Of a stretch of DNA of 64,000 bases, positions 10,380 through 18,947 are shown piece after piece. The notes beneath the pieces were generated by a model. The model saw only the letters and a program-made list of their open reading frames with translations, made no database searches and was not told the origin of the DNA. The position numbers and the translations under genes were made by a program. This DNA comes from JAXMEQ01 sp046348225 (GTDB taxonomy: Bacteria > Pseudomonadota > Gammaproteobacteria > Burkholderiales > Burkholderiaceae_C): NCBI GenBank assembly GCA_046348225.1, contig JAXMEQ010000009.1:62001-126000 (forward strand), read 5' to 3'. The first letter of the stretch is position 1. Every line of letters begins with the position of its first letter.

Positions 10380-11623
10380 ACCAGCTTCAACTCTTCCTGC
10401 CCTGCGCCGCCGGCGTCGAGGGCCTGCTGGCCGACGAGGTGCATGCCATCACCGGCCTGCAGGGCGACGACCTGCTGACCGGCCGTGGCGGCGTGCTGCT
10501 GCGCGCGTCCTGGCGCGACGCGCTGCTGCTCAACCTGCGAAGCCGCCTCGCCCAGCGGGTGCTGGTCCAACTGTCGCACACGCCCTACCGCAGCGAGCAG
10601 GACCTGTACGCCGCGGCGAGCGCCGTGGCCTGGGAAATCTGGTTCACCACCAAGCAGAGCTTCAAGGTGGAAGTGACGGCCCAGCACAGCCCGCTCAAGA
10701 GCCTGAACTTCGCGGCGCTGAAGGTCAAGGACGCGGTGGCCGACCGCTTCCGCCACAAGAGCGGCGTGCGGCCCGACGTGAACACCCAGTGGCCCGATGT
10801 GCGCATCTACATGCACCTGACCACCGACACCGCCACGCTGTACATCGACACCTCGGGCGAGCCGCTGTTCAAGCGCGGCTGGCGCGAAGACAAGGGCGAT
10901 GCCCCGCTGAAGGAAACCCTGGCCGCCGCCATGATCGCCGCCAGCGGCTGGGCGCAGCAGTGCGAACAGGGCGTGCCGCTGTACGACCCGTGCTGCGGCA
11001 GCGGCACGATTGCCATCGAGGCAGCGCAGGTGGCCTGCAACATCGCGCCGGGCACGCTGCGCCGGTTTGCATTCGAGAAGATGCTTCCGTTCCAGGGGCA
11101 TGTGTGGGACGCCATCAGGCAGCAGGCGCTGGCCGCGCAGCGCGCGCCGGTGGCGCCCGTGTTCGGCAGCGACGTGGCCTTCCGCATGGTGGACTTTGCC
11201 GAGCGCAACGCGCAGCGCGCGGGCGTGGGGGCGGCGGTGCAGCTGCGCGGCGGCGACGCGCTGCAGCGCATGCCGCCTGCGGACACGCCGGGTGTGATGC
11301 TGCTGAACCCGCCGTATGGCGAGCGCATCGAGGCGGCCGGTGTGGCCGGCGCGCAGAGCCAGGGCCGCTTCGGCGCCCGCGAAAACGCCCAGACCGAAGA
11401 TGGCGGCGAGTTTTTCAGCCAGCTCGCCACCCACTGGAAGAAGAACTACCCCGGCTGGACGGCCTGGGTGCTCACGCCCGACCTCAAGCTGCCCTCGAAG
11501 ATGCGGCTGAAGGAGTCGCGCCGCGTGCCCATGTGGAACGGCCCGATCGAATGCCGGCTGTTCCGCTTTGACATGGTCAAGGGCTCAGCCCGCAAGCCGA
11601 ATGACGCCCCCGCCACCGCCTGA
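10376..11623 (+). CDS. THUMP-domain class I RNA methyltransferase (RlmL/YcbY N-terminal type)
   Basis: 415 residues from a TTG at 10376 that overlaps the rpoN stop as TTGA and has GAGAAAG upstream; the protein then starts NQLQLFLPCAAGVEGLL, the normal family N-terminus. A THUMP domain (about 45-155) is followed by a SAM-dependent methyltransferase with motif I LYDPCCGSGTIAIEAA and motif IV LLNPPYGERI. Relatives methylate N2 of G2445 in 23S rRNA; that exact target is inferred. It lacks the second, RlmK-like half found in E. coli RlmL. Confidence 0.88.
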
Positions 11624-12041
11624 GTCTGCGCTGGTGCTGGACACCAACATCGTGCTCGATGTGCTGGTGTTCGACGATGCCGCGGCGCAGCCCTTGCGCG
11701 ACGCGCTGGCCGCGGGCACGCTGCGCTGGCTGACCACCGCCGCCATGCGCGACGAGCTGCAGCGCGTGCTGGGGTATCCCCAGATCCTGCCGCGTCTGGC
11801 GCATCGTGCACTGAGCGCGGCCGACGTCTTGCGCCGGTTTGACAGCCTTGCCCGGCGGGTGGAGCCGCCGGGCAAGGCGCCCGTGTCGTGCAAGGACCAG
11901 GATGACCAGAAGTTTGTGGACCTGGCGGTTGCCCACCGGGCAGTCCTGTTGAGCAAGGACGGCGCGGTGCTGGCGTTGCGCAAGCGGCTGGCGGTACTGG
12001 GAGTACCGGTCGCCACTGCCTGGCCGGACACTAGAATGTAA
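11601..12041 (+). CDS. PIN-domain protein (COG1569-type), probable RNase
   Basis: 146 residues from the ATG at 11601, overlapping the end of the methyltransferase gene by 23 bases. The PIN fold shows the first acidic residue in LVLDTNIVLDVL (D14), a second in RDELQRVL, and acidic residues in KDQDDQKFVDLA and LLSKDGAVL. The family is often labelled a toxin component, but there is no antitoxin-like gene on either side and it is coupled to an rRNA methyltransferase, so a role in RNA processing is as likely. Confidence 0.8.
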   Translation: MTPPPPPESALVLDTNIVLDVLVFDDAAAQPLRDALAAGTLRWLTTAAMRDELQRVLGYPQILPRLAHRALSAADVLRRFDSLARRVEPPGKAPVSCKDQDDQKFVDLAVAHRAVLLSKDGAVLALRKRLAVLGVPVATAWPDTRM

Positions 12042-12066
12042 GAACTAAAACGACAAGCGGCAGGCC

Positions 12067-13593
12067 ATGCGAGCAAAACAATCTGCGCAAGCCGGGGCCT
12101 GCGCCCTGGTGGTGGCCATTCTGCTGGCAGGCTGCGGGGGCGGCGCTGTCGATCCGACCCCCGCAACTTCCGTGACCGCCCTGGCACGGGCGCTGCCTGC
12201 AACCGACACCGGCGTGCCGCTGGTTGCCGAAGCCGCTGCCGCCCCGCAGGCCGCTGTTGCATGGACGCCGACCGGCGAAACCGTCATGGAATGGGCCGAG
12301 GCCACATACCCGCAGCATTTCCCGGCCGGGCCATGGAACCGCTTCTGGAGCGGTTTCACCTACCGCCAGTACCCGCAGACCGGCAATATCCTGGCGTATT
12401 CCGGCCAGGGTGTGTATGTGCTGGGCCCCGTCAGCGGGGGCCAGGCCTTGCTGGTGGGCACGCTGTCGAGCTTCAGCTGCCAGATCAACCCCACCGGTTG
12501 TTCAGGTGCGTTTTCGCTCGCGCCTGTTGCCGCTGCCCCCGCCAGTTCGGTTCCAGCCCAGAGTGTTATGGATGTGACCGCCGTCCTGCGGTCGCCCGCA
12601 CGCGTTGATGCGACGCTGTACCTCGGCGACAGCATGACCACCACCTTCCTCAACGGCTCGGCCACCGGCAACATCGCGTCGCTGGCCGGACGCACGCTGT
12701 ACATCGTGGTCGTTGACCCGCATTCCCTGTTCCAGGCCACACCCTCGGTGTTCCTGTCGGGCAGCAGCGTCAACGTCACCCTGTCGGGCCGCACGCAGGC
12801 GGTGGCGGGGCTGAAAGAGGGGGTGCTCAAGATTTACGTCTGTGTGGATTCGGCCTGCACCACGCAGCTGGGAGGCTCCCCGCTGTCGCTGCCGTACAGC
12901 GTGAGTGTGCTGCCGTCCGTGACCACCGACCAGGCCTCCATGGCCGTGAGCGTGCCTTTCGGTGAGGTGCCACAACCGCGTACCCTGCAGGTCTCCCTGC
13001 CGCCCTACACCACGGGCTGGAATGCCAGCACCGTGTACACCGGCACCAACGAATTGTTTGGCGTCCGCTCCCGCAGCACCTGGGGCAACACGGTCGGGAG
13101 CGTTCAGGTCAGCTTTGACCCCGCCCCACCGGGCACCTACAGCAAGACGCTGCGCATCACCGGGAGCCAGACGCTGCCCTCGGGCCGGACGAACAGTTTC
13201 ACCAAGGACATTCCGTTGGCCTACACGGTCACGGCCAGCAGTGTGGACTACGTGATCTGGCCCGCTGAAACCGTGGCTGTGCGCCAGTACGGTGACGCGC
13301 TGGTCGGCCCGGGTTACCGGCGCGTTGCCACGGCCAATACCGGGGCTTCCATCCGCTGGGCGGGCATCGAGTACCTCACGGCACCGGCCGGTGCCAGCGG
13401 CCGGTCGCTGGCGCAGTCGTGGTGGTCGGAGCTCAATACACCCAGCCCGTCGTCATGCGTCATCACCAGCAGTGGGCCCGACTGCCTGCCCACCGGCACC
13501 TACACGGCGCGCGTGCGCTACACCGTCACGCGCAGCGGCGGCGCCGGCACCACCACCGTCTACCACCCGGTGACGATGCAGATCTACCCCTGA
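12067..13593 (+). CDS. Putative surface lipoprotein with Ig-like region, function unknown
   Basis: 508 residues. The signal ends in lipobox LAGC with Cys 23, so an acylated lipoprotein is predicted. Residues about 72-120 form a small domain (EWAEATYPQHFP, then YRQYPQTGNILAYSGQGVYV, ending VLGP) that I recognise as recurrent in betaproteobacterial exported proteins of unknown role. From about 165 to the end the chain is Ser/Thr/Val-rich, beta-strand-like, resembling stacked Ig-like domains (SMAVSVPFGEVPQPRTLQV; FDPAPPGTYSKTLRITGS). No catalytic motif is seen. It ends 10 bases inside the convergent GltB-like gene. Confidence 0.75.
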   Translation: MRAKQSAQAGACALVVAILLAGCGGGAVDPTPATSVTALARALPATDTGVPLVAEAAAAPQAAVAWTPTGETVMEWAEATYPQHFPAGPWNRFWSGFTYRQYPQTGNILAYSGQGVYVLGPVSGGQALLVGTLSSFSCQINPTGCSGAFSLAPVAAAPASSVPAQSVMDVTAVLRSPARVDATLYLGDSMTTTFLNGSATGNIASLAGRTLYIVVVDPHSLFQATPSVFLSGSSVNVTLSGRTQAVAGLKEGVLKIYVCVDSACTTQLGGSPLSLPYSVSVLPSVTTDQASMAVSVPFGEVPQPRTLQVSLPPYTTGWNASTVYTGTNELFGVRSRSTWGNTVGSVQVSFDPAPPGTYSKTLRITGSQTLPSGRTNSFTKDIPLAYTVTASSVDYVIWPAETVAVRQYGDALVGPGYRRVATANTGASIRWAGIEYLTAPAGASGRSLAQSWWSELNTPSPSSCVITSSGPDCLPTGTYTARVRYTVTRSGGAGTTTVYHPVTMQIYP

Positions 13594-15230
13594 ACTGCGG
13601 CTGGCGCCGGGGCCGAGGCGCTGAACCGCTCCGCACTGCTGGTGGGCCAATACAGCTTGAAGACGTTGTGCTGCTGGCCCAGATCGCCCGCCAGCAGCGC
13701 GCCCGCCTCGACATGCGGCACCAGGTTGGCCAGCAGACGCACTTCGTTTTCATTCACCCGGCGCACGATGTGGTGCGCGGTGATCTCGCTCGGGTGCCTC
13801 AGCCCGGCCGCCTGCACCAGCTCCTTCAGCGCCTCCAGCGTGTTCTGGTGGAAGCGGTACACCCGCTCGGCCTTGTCGGGCACCACCAGCGCCTGCTGGC
13901 GGATCGGGTCCTGTGTGGTCACGCCGGTCGGGCAGTGGCCGGTGTGGCAGTTCTGGGCCTGGATGCAACCCAGCGCAAACATGAAGCCGCGCGCCGAATT
14001 GCACCAGTCGGCGCCCAGCGCCATCGCGCGGGTGATGTCGAAGGCACTGACGATCTTGCCGGCGCAGCCGATGCGGATGCGCTCGCGCAGCCCTGCACCC
14101 TTGAGCGTGTTGTGCACCAGCAGCAGGCCCTCCTGCAGCGGCGCGCCCACATGGTCGGTGAACTCCAGCGGCGCCGCGCCGGTGCCGCCCTCGGCGCCGT
14201 CGACCACGATGAAGTCGGGCGTGATGCCGGTGGCCAGCATGGCCTTGACCATCGCGAACCATTCCCACGGGTGGCCAATGCACAGCTTGAAGCCGGTGGG
14301 CTTGCCGCCTGACAGCGTGCGCAGCCGTTCGATGAACTGCATCATCTCCACCGGTGTGGCAAATGCGCTGTGCGCGGCGGGAGACACGCAGTCCACCCCC
14401 TCGGGCACACCGCGCGCAGCGGCAATTTCGGCGCTCACCTTCGGGCCTGGCAGCACGCCGCCGTGGCCCGGCTTGGCGCCCTGGCTGAGCTTGAGCTCGA
14501 TCATGCGCACCTGCGGCAGCGTGGCATTGGCGGCAAACCGCTCGGCGTTGAAGCTGCCGTCGTCGTTGCGGCAGCCAAAGTAGCCGGAGCCGATCTCCCA
14601 GATCAGGTCGCCGCCATGGGTGCGGTGGTGGGCCGAGATCGAGCCCTCGCCGGTGTCGTGGGCAAAGCCGCCGCGCCTGGCGCCGGCGTTCAGCGCCAGG
14701 ATGGCGTTGGCCGACAGGGCGCCAAAGCTCATCGCCGAGATGTTGAACACGCTGGCCTCGTACGGCTGTGCGCGGCCGGCACCGATGGTGATGCGGAAGT
14801 CGTGCGTGGGCAGCACCGTGGGCGCCACCGAATGGTTGAGCCATTCATAGCCTTCCGCGCTCACGTCCAGCTGGGTGCCGAACGGCCGCTTGTCGGGCTC
14901 GCCCTTGGCGCGCTGGTACACCAGCGAGCGCTGTGCCCGCGAGAACGGCGCGGCCTCGTTGTCGCTTTCAATGAAGTACTGGCGGATCTCGGGACGGATG
15001 TACTCCATCACAAAACGCAGGTGGCCAATGACGGGGTAGTTGCGCAGGATGGAGCGGCGCGCCTGCCGCAGGTCGGCCACACCCACGGCCACCAGCGCGC
15101 CACTCACCAGCAGCGCCAGCCAGCCCACGCCCAGCGCCAGCAGGCTGAACAGGCTCAGCGCAAAGCCAAACACGCACAGCGCCAGCGCGGTGTAGCGCAC
15201 CGGGTAGATGGAGTTGAGCCAGGCCAGCAT
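13584..15230 (-). CDS. Membrane-anchored FMN-binding glutamate synthase-like protein
   Basis: 548 residues from the ATG at 15230 (MLAWLNSIYPVRYTALALCV); an upstream extension would overlap the hydrolase gene. Two hydrophobic segments (about 12-50) come first. The rest matches the FMN/synthase domain of the large glutamate synthase subunit: FNISAMSFGALS, DTGEGSISAHHRTHGGDLIW, GAEGGTGAAPLEF, and Cys spaced as Cx5Cx4C in CIQAQNCHTGHCPTG for a 3Fe-4S cluster. It has no amidotransferase domain, so it is not a complete GltB; stand-alone forms have no agreed reaction. It is last in the minus-strand operon 17463-13584. Confidence 0.88.
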   Translation of the reverse strand: MLAWLNSIYPVRYTALALCVFGFALSLFSLLALGVGWLALLVSGALVAVGVADLRQARRSILRNYPVIGHLRFVMEYIRPEIRQYFIESDNEAAPFSRAQRSLVYQRAKGEPDKRPFGTQLDVSAEGYEWLNHSVAPTVLPTHDFRITIGAGRAQPYEASVFNISAMSFGALSANAILALNAGARRGGFAHDTGEGSISAHHRTHGGDLIWEIGSGYFGCRNDDGSFNAERFAANATLPQVRMIELKLSQGAKPGHGGVLPGPKVSAEIAAARGVPEGVDCVSPAAHSAFATPVEMMQFIERLRTLSGGKPTGFKLCIGHPWEWFAMVKAMLATGITPDFIVVDGAEGGTGAAPLEFTDHVGAPLQEGLLLVHNTLKGAGLRERIRIGCAGKIVSAFDITRAMALGADWCNSARGFMFALGCIQAQNCHTGHCPTGVTTQDPIRQQALVVPDKAERVYRFHQNTLEALKELVQAAGLRHPSEITAHHIVRRVNENEVRLLANLVPHVEAGALLAGDLGQQHNVFKLYWPTSSAERFSASAPAPAAVQG

Positions 15231-15235
15231 GGCGG

Positions 15236-16132
15236 TCAGACAAGGAAGGTTTGCAGCGCCTGCGCCGTCTCGGCCGGCAGTTCCTCGGGGATGAAGTGCC
15301 CGGCCGGCAGCGCCTGGCCCGTGACCCGGCCCGCGCACTGCGCCTGCCACAGCGCCAGTGGGTCAAACAGCTTATGCACCACACCCCGCGCGCCCCACAG
15401 CACGTGCAGGTCGCAGGCCAGTTTGTCGCCGCGGGCACGGCTTTCGCGGTCGTGGTCCAGGTCAATGCCGGCGCTGGCGCGGTAATCCTCGCACGCGGTG
15501 TGGATGGACTCGGCCCGGCAGAAGCAGCGCTCGTACTCTGCCAGTGCCTGCGGCTCGATGTAGCCCAGCCCCTGGCTGCCCCAGCCGCCCAGCTTGGCAT
15601 GCAGGTACTGCCGCGCGTTGGGGCCGATCATCATCTCGGGCAGCGGGGTCGGCTGGATCAGGTGGAACCAGTGGTAGTAGAAGGTGGCAAAGCGCTGGTC
15701 GGTGGCGTTGTACATGTCCAGCGTGGGGGCGATGTCGATCACGCACAGCTTCTTTACACGCGCGGCATGGTCCAGCGCCAGCCGGTGCGCCACGCGGCCA
15801 CCGCGGTCGTGGCCGCACAGGTAAAAGTCGGCAATGCCCAGCGCGTCCATCACCCCGACGGCGTCGCCCGCCATCGCCCGCTTGCTGTAGTTGCTGTGGT
15901 CGGGCAGGCCTGGCGCGTGCGACGAATCGCCGTAGCCGCGCAGGTCGGGCATCACCAGAAAAAAGTCGTCCTTCAGGCGTTGCGCCACCCGGTGCCACAG
16001 CACATGGGTTTGCGGAAAGCCGTGCAGCAGCAGCAGCGCCGGCTTGCTGCGGTTGCCACCAAAACGCGCGAACGCCTCGGAGCCATTGAAGGCAAAAACC
16101 TTTTCCTCAAAACCGTCGAACCAGCCCATCAT
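15236..16132 (-). CDS. Alpha/beta-hydrolase, fluoroacetate/haloacetate dehalogenase-like
   Basis: 298 residues; ATGATG start whose first ATG overlaps the stop of the NTF2-like gene. Alpha/beta-hydrolase marks: LLHGFPQ (oxyanion region, 36-41) and GHDRGGR (nucleophile D109). It keeps the residues known from fluoroacetate dehalogenase of Rhodopseudomonas palustris at nearly the same numbers: D109, R110, R113, D133, H154, W155, Y217 and H279. These form the Asp-His-Asp triad, the carboxylate clamp and the halide pocket. Haloacetate dehalogenase (EC 3.8.1.3) is the best guess; some relatives with these residues act on chloroacetate or neither. Cytoplasmic; no signal peptide. Confidence 0.82.
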   Translation of the reverse strand: MMGWFDGFEEKVFAFNGSEAFARFGGNRSKPALLLLHGFPQTHVLWHRVAQRLKDDFFLVMPDLRGYGDSSHAPGLPDHSNYSKRAMAGDAVGVMDALGIADFYLCGHDRGGRVAHRLALDHAARVKKLCVIDIAPTLDMYNATDQRFATFYYHWFHLIQPTPLPEMMIGPNARQYLHAKLGGWGSQGLGYIEPQALAEYERCFCRAESIHTACEDYRASAGIDLDHDRESRARGDKLACDLHVLWGARGVVHKLFDPLALWQAQCAGRVTGQALPAGHFIPEELPAETAQALQTFLV

Positions 16133-16620
16133 TGCCCCTTGGCAGCCAGATACTTCTGCAGATTGGCGGCCGCCGTGGCCCGCACCTTGTTGCGCAGCAG
16201 CGGCGTCCAGCCCAGCAGCAGGCCCGGCGTGCCCAGTGCCTGGCGCGACCAGGCCCAGAAGTCAAACCGGTCGCGGTGCGTGACGATCAGCCCCTGCGGA
16301 TTGAAGGTGAACGCGCCGTCGATGCGGTTGAGCACCAGCCGCCCGGTGGCGCTGAAGCGGTAGTGCGCGTCCCAGTGGGCGCGGCCGCGGGTGGCATCGG
16401 CCTCAATGCCGCTGTACTCCAGCTTCCAGGCGTCCATGCCCTTGGCACGGGTGGCGTCGCACAGCATGCGCCACATGCCCATGGTCTGCGCCTTGCCGCG
16501 CAGTGAGAAGGCCTCGTCGTCAAATGCCACATCGTCGGCGTAGCAGCTGGCCATGGTGTCGGTGTCCAGCCGTGCAAAGGCTGCATAGAACTTCGTCAAA
16601 GTGTCCGCGTTGGGGTGCAT
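16129..16620 (-). CDS. NTF2-like (SnoaL-type) protein
   Basis: 163 residues, starting MHPNADTLTKFYAAFARLDT, with CYADDVAFDDEAF and RFSATGRLVLNRIDGAFTF, the pattern of the cone-shaped NTF2/SnoaL fold. Members bind small hydrophobic molecules or act as isomerases or hydrolases; no specific catalytic residues can be assigned. The last residues overlap the hydrolase start (ATGA), and it starts 9 bases after the XRE gene, so it belongs to that operon. Confidence 0.8.
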   Translation of the reverse strand: MHPNADTLTKFYAAFARLDTDTMASCYADDVAFDDEAFSLRGKAQTMGMWRMLCDATRAKGMDAWKLEYSGIEADATRGRAHWDAHYRFSATGRLVLNRIDGAFTFNPQGLIVTHRDRFDFWAWSRQALGTPGLLLGWTPLLRNKVRATAAANLQKYLAAKGQ

Positions 16621-16629
16621 GGGGGCCTT

Positions 16630-17463
16630 TCAGAGCGCCTCGGGGGGCAGGGGCTGGGCAATGCTACACCGCGCCGCCAGCTGTTCACAGGCCCGCTGCG
16701 TCGCTTCGTCGAGCGGGAAGTAGCTTTCCAGGCGCAGTTCATCCAGCGTGATCTGCTGCGGCCACGAAAACGCCGTCAGCACCGTGAAGAAGCCCAGCCG
16801 CAGGCCGTCGCGCTCCAGCACCAGTGACAGCGTGGGTTCGCTGACGCGCGAGAAGTCGGGTTGCCGCCAGGCGCGCGGCACGTCGGGGTGGGCCAGCACC
16901 CGGTCCAGCAGGCTGGCCAGTGCCGCGGCGTCGGGCCGTTGCAGCACTTCGCGGTGCAGGCGGGCCACCATGCGGCGCGCCACCTGGGCCCAGTCGTGGA
17001 TGAACGGGCGGGCGCCACGTGGGTCAAACACCAGCGCAAACAGGTTGACCGGCTGCGCCAGAAACGCCGGGTCGGCCACAAAGCGCGAGAACACTGCGCC
17101 GGCCGCACGGTTGGCGCGTACCACGGTGTAGCCACTGTCCAGCAGCGTCATCGGGTAGGGCTCCTGCTGCGCCAGCATGCGGTCGATCGCCTGCTGGATG
17201 GCCGGCGCCAGCTGGTTCAGCGCGGGCTCGGCGTAGCGGGGCGCGAACCGCGCCGCGCGCAGCACGTCGTTCTGGTCGCGCAGCGGTACGTCGAGTGCGG
17301 CCAGCAGGCGCAGCACCATGGCCTCGCTGGGGCTGGCGCGGCCCGACTCCAGAAAGCTCAGGTGCCGGGCCGACACGTCGGCCGCCAGCGCCAGGTCAAG
17401 CTGCGTCAGGCCACGCCGGGCGCGCCAGTACTTGAGCAAGGCGCTGAACAGTCGGTCGGCCAT
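16630..17463 (-). CDS. XRE-family regulator with MmyB-like ligand-binding domain
   Basis: 277 residues. The N-terminal helix-turn-helix (about 8-65) reads LLKYWRARRGLTQLDLALAA and then VSARHLSFLESGRASPS. The C-terminal part (about 95-265) matches the PAS-like MmyB ligand-binding domain, with LLDSGYTVVRANRAAGAVF. Such proteins are usually repressors responding to fatty acids or other small molecules. It heads the operon XRE, NTF2-like, dehalogenase-like, GltB-like, and probably regulates it. Confidence 0.9.
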   Translation of the reverse strand: MADRLFSALLKYWRARRGLTQLDLALAADVSARHLSFLESGRASPSEAMVLRLLAALDVPLRDQNDVLRAARFAPRYAEPALNQLAPAIQQAIDRMLAQQEPYPMTLLDSGYTVVRANRAAGAVFSRFVADPAFLAQPVNLFALVFDPRGARPFIHDWAQVARRMVARLHREVLQRPDAAALASLLDRVLAHPDVPRAWRQPDFSRVSEPTLSLVLERDGLRLGFFTVLTAFSWPQQITLDELRLESYFPLDEATQRACEQLAARCSIAQPLPPEAL

Positions 17464-17575
17464 GGCGGCACTCTAGCAGCGCAGTGCCGTGCGGCTCAAT
17501 GACCTGCACAGGTAATTGACCCACCCGCAGGCTGGCGCCTACCGTGCAGCCCCATCCTCTTTTTGTGGAGACCCC

Positions 17576-17956
17576 ATGAGCCGAACCCTGTTTCTGACAC
17601 TCGCTGCTGCCGTCGCACTGGCAGTGGGCGCCACCGCCACGCTGTTCCCGGCTGCGCTGCTGGCCAGCAAGGGCACCGTTCCCAGCCTGGCGGCCAATGT
17701 GTGGATGCGCGAAACCGGCGTGCTGCTGCTGTGTCTGGGCCTGATGGCGGCGCTGGTGCGGCGGCAGCCCGACTCACCCACACTGCGCGCCGTGCTGCTG
17801 GCCAACCTGCTGGCGCAGCTGGGCCTGCTGGCCACCGAATGGCTGGCCTGAGCCAATGGTGTGATCACGCAGCTGGCGGGGCTGCTGCCCAACACCGTGC
17901 TGCACGTGCTGCTGGCCGCCGGCTTTGCCCACTACGCGCGCCGCATGCGCCGCTGA
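17576..17956 (+). pseudogene. Small membrane protein interrupted by an in-frame TGA
   Basis: From the ATG at 17576 (GTGGAG upstream) the frame encodes 91 residues with three hydrophobic segments, then meets TGA at 17849-17851. The same frame continues open for 34 more codons (ANGVITQLAGLLPNTVLHV, then LLAAGFAHYARRMRR) to a TGA at 17954-17956. The extension has a fourth hydrophobic helix with a basic end, as expected for the true C-terminus. A TGG (Trp) to TGA change is the simplest cause; a sequencing error is the alternative. Family not recognised. A shorter product (17576-17851) may still be made. Confidence 0.6.
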
Positions 17957-17968
17957 CGCGGCGGCTGG

Positions 17969-18853
17969 CTACAGCGCCTTGGGCAGTGCCTGGGCCAGAA
18001 AGTCGTACACCGCGCGGATGCGCCGGCTGGTGCGGATCTCGCGGTGTACCGTGAGCCACACCGGCAGCGGCGGGATGGCAAGCATGGGCAGCAGCGGCAC
18101 CACCGCACTGTCGGTGCGGATCAGGTAGTTGGCCATGAAGCCCACGCCCAGCCCGGCGCGCACTGCTTCCCACGACGCGATCAGGTCGTCGGTGCGGAAG
18201 GCAAAGTGCTCGCGCGTCACGGGGTAGCCCATGCCGGCAAAGCCCTTGAGGATGTCGTCGCTGCGGTCGGCGCCCACCAGCTCATGGCTCAACAGGTCGG
18301 TGGGCTGCTTGGGCACACCGCGGCGGCGCAGGTAGTCGTGGTGGGCGCAGGCGCTGAGCGTGACCTTGCCCACCCGTTTGGCCACCAGCGTGGCCTGGTC
18401 GGGCTGCACCATGCGCACGGCAATGTCGGCCTCGCGCCGCAACAGGTTGCTCACGGCGTTGCTGGCCACCAGGTCCACCTGCACGTCCGGCAGGGCCAGC
18501 CGCATCTGCGCCAGCAGCGGCGGCAGCAGGTAGCAGGCCACCGGCTGGCTGGCGGTGATGCGCACCGAGCCCGACACTGCCCCCTCGGCCCCCGACACGC
18601 TACGCGCCAGCTGGTGTGCGCCGGCTTCCATGGCACGGGCCGCGTCGGCCAGGCGCAGCGCCATGTCGGTGGGCAGCAGGCCGCGGCCGGTGCGCTCGAA
18701 CAGCACCACGCCGAGCTGGCTTTCCAGCTCGGCAATGTGGCGCCCGATTGTCGGCTGGCTCGACTTGAGCTGCCGCGCCGCGCCCAGCAGGCTGCCCTGC
18801 TCCAGCGCCGCCAGGAAGGAGCGCACCAGCGTCCAGTCGAAGTTGTTATTCAT
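17969..18853 (-). CDS. LysR-family transcriptional regulator
   Basis: 294 residues, starting MNNNFDWTLVRSFLAALEQG; helix-turn-helix about 8-66 (LLGAARQLKSSQPTIGRHIA), then the substrate-binding-like domain. It is divergent from the three-gene operon at 18948-21981, the usual arrangement of a LysR regulator with its target. TTCAT-TT-ATGAA at 18849-18860 overlaps its own start codon in the shared intergenic region and may be part of an operator. Confidence 0.92.
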   Translation of the reverse strand: MNNNFDWTLVRSFLAALEQGSLLGAARQLKSSQPTIGRHIAELESQLGVVLFERTGRGLLPTDMALRLADAARAMEAGAHQLARSVSGAEGAVSGSVRITASQPVACYLLPPLLAQMRLALPDVQVDLVASNAVSNLLRREADIAVRMVQPDQATLVAKRVGKVTLSACAHHDYLRRRGVPKQPTDLLSHELVGADRSDDILKGFAGMGYPVTREHFAFRTDDLIASWEAVRAGLGVGFMANYLIRTDSAVVPLLPMLAIPPLPVWLTVHREIRTSRRIRAVYDFLAQALPKAL

Positions 18854-18947
18854 TTATGAAATTCAGATATGAACCGATAGGCAATTGTGTAACACGCCTG
18901 CGGTTTTCACAATCCATTCCATCGCAACCCGAAACCGGAAACAGACC

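Noticed and set aside
11601..12041. Toxin-antitoxin locus
   Set aside because: Only a PIN protein is present; no small antitoxin gene is next to it and it overlaps an rRNA methyltransferase gene.
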